Positions 6,507 through 8,019 of a DNA stretch of 8,019 nt are shown piece after piece (position 1 is the stretch's first letter; every line of letters begins with the position of its first letter). Origin of the DNA: CAYJIL01 sp964370235 (GTDB taxonomy: Bacteria; Bacteroidota; Bacteroidia; Bacteroidales; Rikenellaceae). The translations under genes and the position numbers were made by a program. The notes under the pieces are model-generated. The model saw only the letters and a list, made by a program, of their open reading frames with translations, was not told where the DNA came from and did not search any database. The stretch is from assembly GCA_964370235.1 (NCBI GenBank), contig CAYJIL010000100.1, positions 1-8,019 on the forward strand. The letters run 5' to 3'.

Positions 6507-6535
6507 GTTATCGTTAGTAAAAAAGACTATCTTTG
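6504..6535 (+). promoter_or_regulatory. Bacteroidetes-type promoter of the POT transporter
   Basis: TTTG (6504-6507) and TATCTTTG (6528-6535) are separated by 20 nt, matching the TTTG/TAnnTTTG consensus exactly and with the same spacing as the tRNA promoter. It predicts a start near 6540 and a 5' leader of about 50 nt that is A-rich and lacks a Shine-Dalgarno sequence. The first bases of the -33 box belong to the dnaK terminator T-tract. Confidence 0.82.
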
Positions 6536-6590
6536 TTCGCTTTCGTGATAAAATATAGGAAAAATAGTATAAATATTAAATTCAAAAAAC

Positions 6591-7958
6591 GTGGGAACAA
6601 ACACAAAATTTTCAAAATCATTTTGGGTAGCCAACATCGTTGAGCTATTCGAGAGAGCGGCCTACTATGGCGTATTTGTAGTCATTACTCTATACTTGAG
6701 TAGGATTCTTGCCTTTACCGACATGGAGGCAGCTGCCATTGCGGGTACATTCTCTGCATTTCTATACCTTCTTCCAACCTTTACGGGTGCACTAGCCGAC
6801 AAGATTGGATTTAGAAAATCGATGCTACTAGCATTTGCACTGTTAACAGTTGGTTATGCTGGTCTTGCTGTGTTCCCATCTATGCTAGAGAGCAGTGGTC
6901 TTGCCGAGTATGGCATGACAACTACGTTTACGGGTCTTGTAGAGAGCAACCTTAAATATGGTATTGTTCCAATCATGATTCTAATCGTTATTGGTGGTGC
7001 TTTCATCAAGAGTGTTATTTCGGCAACGGTTGCCAAAGAGACAACTTCGGAGACTCGTGCAAAGGGTTTTGCAATCTTTTATGCAATGGTTAACGTAGGT
7101 GCTTTCTCGGGAAAGACAATCGTTAAGCCACTTCGTGAGGCGATGGGTAACGAAGGTCTTATCACCCTTAACTACTTTTCGGCAGCTATGACACTTCTTG
7201 CCCTTATCGCAATTTGGTTCTTTTATAAGAGTAACGAGAATAGTGGCCAAGGCAAGAGCTTTTCGGAGATTGGCACAGCCCTTGTAAAGGTGTGTGGTAA
7301 TGGTCGTTTGATTTTGCTTATTCTTATTATTACAGGTTTCTGGATGGTTCAACATCAGCTATATGCAACTATGCCTAAGTACGTTCTACGTCTTGCGGGC
7401 GAGGGTGCATCGCCATCATGGTATGCCAATGTTAACCCACTTGTTGTGGTTTTGTGTGTGAACCTTGTTACAAAGTTCATGTCTAAATTTACCGCTCTAT
7501 CGTCTATGACTGTGGGTATGTTTATTATGCCAGTTTCGGCACTGTGTATGGCATATGGTAATATGATCGATCCATCAACAACTATTCTTTCGATGCACCC
7601 AGTTGCGTTTATGATGGTTGTTGGTATCATGTTCCAAGGTCTTGCCGAAACGTTTATTTCGCCTCGCTTCCTAGAGTATTTCTCGCTGCAAGCACCAAAG
7701 GGCGAAGAGGGTCTATACCTTGGTTTTAGCCACCTACACTCGTTCATCTCTTCTATTCTAGGTTTTGGTCTTTCGGGTTGGTTGCTTAGCAAATATTGTC
7801 CAGACCCTGCTACATTTGCTAGCAGAGCAGAATGGGCAGAGGCTGCATCTAATGCACACTACATTTGGTATCTATTTGCAGCTATTGCGCTAGTTTCGGC
7901 AATTGCTCTTATTGTGTATGGTATCGTTGTTAAAAGAATTGATGCCAAAAAAGCATAA
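6591..7958 (+). CDS. POT/PTR2 family proton-coupled oligopeptide transporter (MFS superfamily)
   Basis: This is an inner-membrane carrier that probably imports di- or tripeptides with protons; some family members move other solutes, so the substrate is not certain. The 455 residues contain about 12 hydrophobic segments. The family motif ExxERxxYY is intact in the first helix (Glu18, Glu21, Arg22, Tyr25, Tyr26). The MFS loop motif GALADKIGFRK follows at 66-76, Lys140 lies in helix 4, FYAMVNVG at 163-170, and a late signature runs from GLAET (350-354, Glu353 of helix 10) through SPRF to AP at 368-369 and the GLYLG turn. The start is GTG: no ATG occurs before Met44, and starting there would remove the ExxER motif. 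The gene is separated from dnaK by a terminator and has its own promoter, so it is an independent unit. Length is slightly short for the family but no domain is missing. Confidence 0.93.
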   Translation: MGTNTKFSKSFWVANIVELFERAAYYGVFVVITLYLSRILAFTDMEAAAIAGTFSAFLYLLPTFTGALADKIGFRKSMLLAFALLTVGYAGLAVFPSMLESSGLAEYGMTTTFTGLVESNLKYGIVPIMILIVIGGAFIKSVISATVAKETTSETRAKGFAIFYAMVNVGAFSGKTIVKPLREAMGNEGLITLNYFSAAMTLLALIAIWFFYKSNENSGQGKSFSEIGTALVKVCGNGRLILLILIITGFWMVQHQLYATMPKYVLRLAGEGASPSWYANVNPLVVVLCVNLVTKFMSKFTALSSMTVGMFIMPVSALCMAYGNMIDPSTTILSMHPVAFMMVVGIMFQGLAETFISPRFLEYFSLQAPKGEEGLYLGFSHLHSFISSILGFGLSGWLLSKYCPDPATFASRAEWAEAASNAHYIWYLFAAIALVSAIALIVYGIVVKRIDAKKA

Positions 7959-7987
7959 TTCAAACTAATATAATTACAGCATAAATG

Positions 7988-8019
7988 CCCCTAGAAAAGA
8001 TATGGTTCTTTTTTAGGGG
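7988..8019 (+). terminator. Probable terminator of the transporter gene, cut by the window end
   Basis: CCCCTAGAAAAGA (7988-8000) pairs over 13 bp, with one G-U, with 8007-8019, around a TATGGT loop, 29 nt after the stop codon. The expected T-tract would begin at the first base beyond the window, so the terminator call depends on unseen sequence. Confidence 0.7.

Noticed and set aside
6981..7792. Minus-strand frames of 124 and 145 codons opposite the transporter
   Set aside because: They show no recognisable family pattern and lie wholly within a well-supported POT gene; they arise from codon bias on the other strand.
1..8019. Frequent CTAG tetranucleotide, which is depleted in many bacteria
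   Set aside because: By eye there are roughly 35-40 copies, close to the number expected from random sequence of this length, so it is not an excess; genome-wide counts would be needed to say more.
1..8019. Search for a hidden defence, mobile or novel multi-gene system
   Set aside because: All sizeable genes belong to known housekeeping or transport families and no unexplained large open frame remains.

Overview
The window looks like chromosomal core sequence from a member of the Bacteroidota, probably order Bacteroidales, of low to moderate GC. Three signs point there. Promoters match the Bacteroidetes housekeeping sigma pattern (TTTG, about 20 nt, TAnnTTTG). Start codons are preceded by A/T-rich leaders without a strong Shine-Dalgarno sequence. 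The gene content (stand-alone dnaK, lipoprotein glutaminyl cyclase, POT transporter, small HTH protein) fits the phylum. No genus can be named safely.

Layout. Positions 11-3368 (minus strand) hold a tight three-gene operon read from right to left: manC-type mannose-1-phosphate guanylyltransferase, a lipoprotein glutaminyl-peptide cyclotransferase and an M20-family amidohydrolase, with gaps of only 9-10 nt and a TAnnTTTG element upstream. Positions 3630-3871 (plus strand) hold a strong promoter almost touching a tRNA-Ser(UGA) gene, then tRNA-Pro(UGG) 2 nt later, then a 16-bp hairpin terminator. That hairpin also lies at the 3' end of a convergent small helix-turn-helix gene (3889-4134, minus). 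A 413-bp divergent intergenic region (4135-4547) separates that gene from dnaK (4548-6443, plus), which has its own terminator. A POT/PTR2-family proton-coupled transporter (6591-7958, plus, GTG start) follows. Its promoter begins inside the T-tract of the dnaK terminator. Another hairpin ends exactly at the window edge.

How the genes fit together. ManC supplies GDP-mannose for surface glycans and glycoproteins. The cyclase probably forms N-terminal pyroglutamate on exported proteins in the periplasm, and the amidohydrolase probably cleaves N-acyl amino acids or related amides. DnaK is the general Hsp70 chaperone. The transporter probably imports small peptides with protons. The two tRNAs read UCA-type serine and CCA-type proline codons.

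I see no mobile element, CRISPR array, phage gene, toxin-antitoxin pair or defence system. The points worth a second look are regulatory: a promoter placed so that the tRNA-Ser transcript may start at the mature 5' end, a terminator whose T-tract doubles as the -33 box of the next promoter, and an unusual cluster of GYCAC motifs plus an inverted repeat in front of dnaK.
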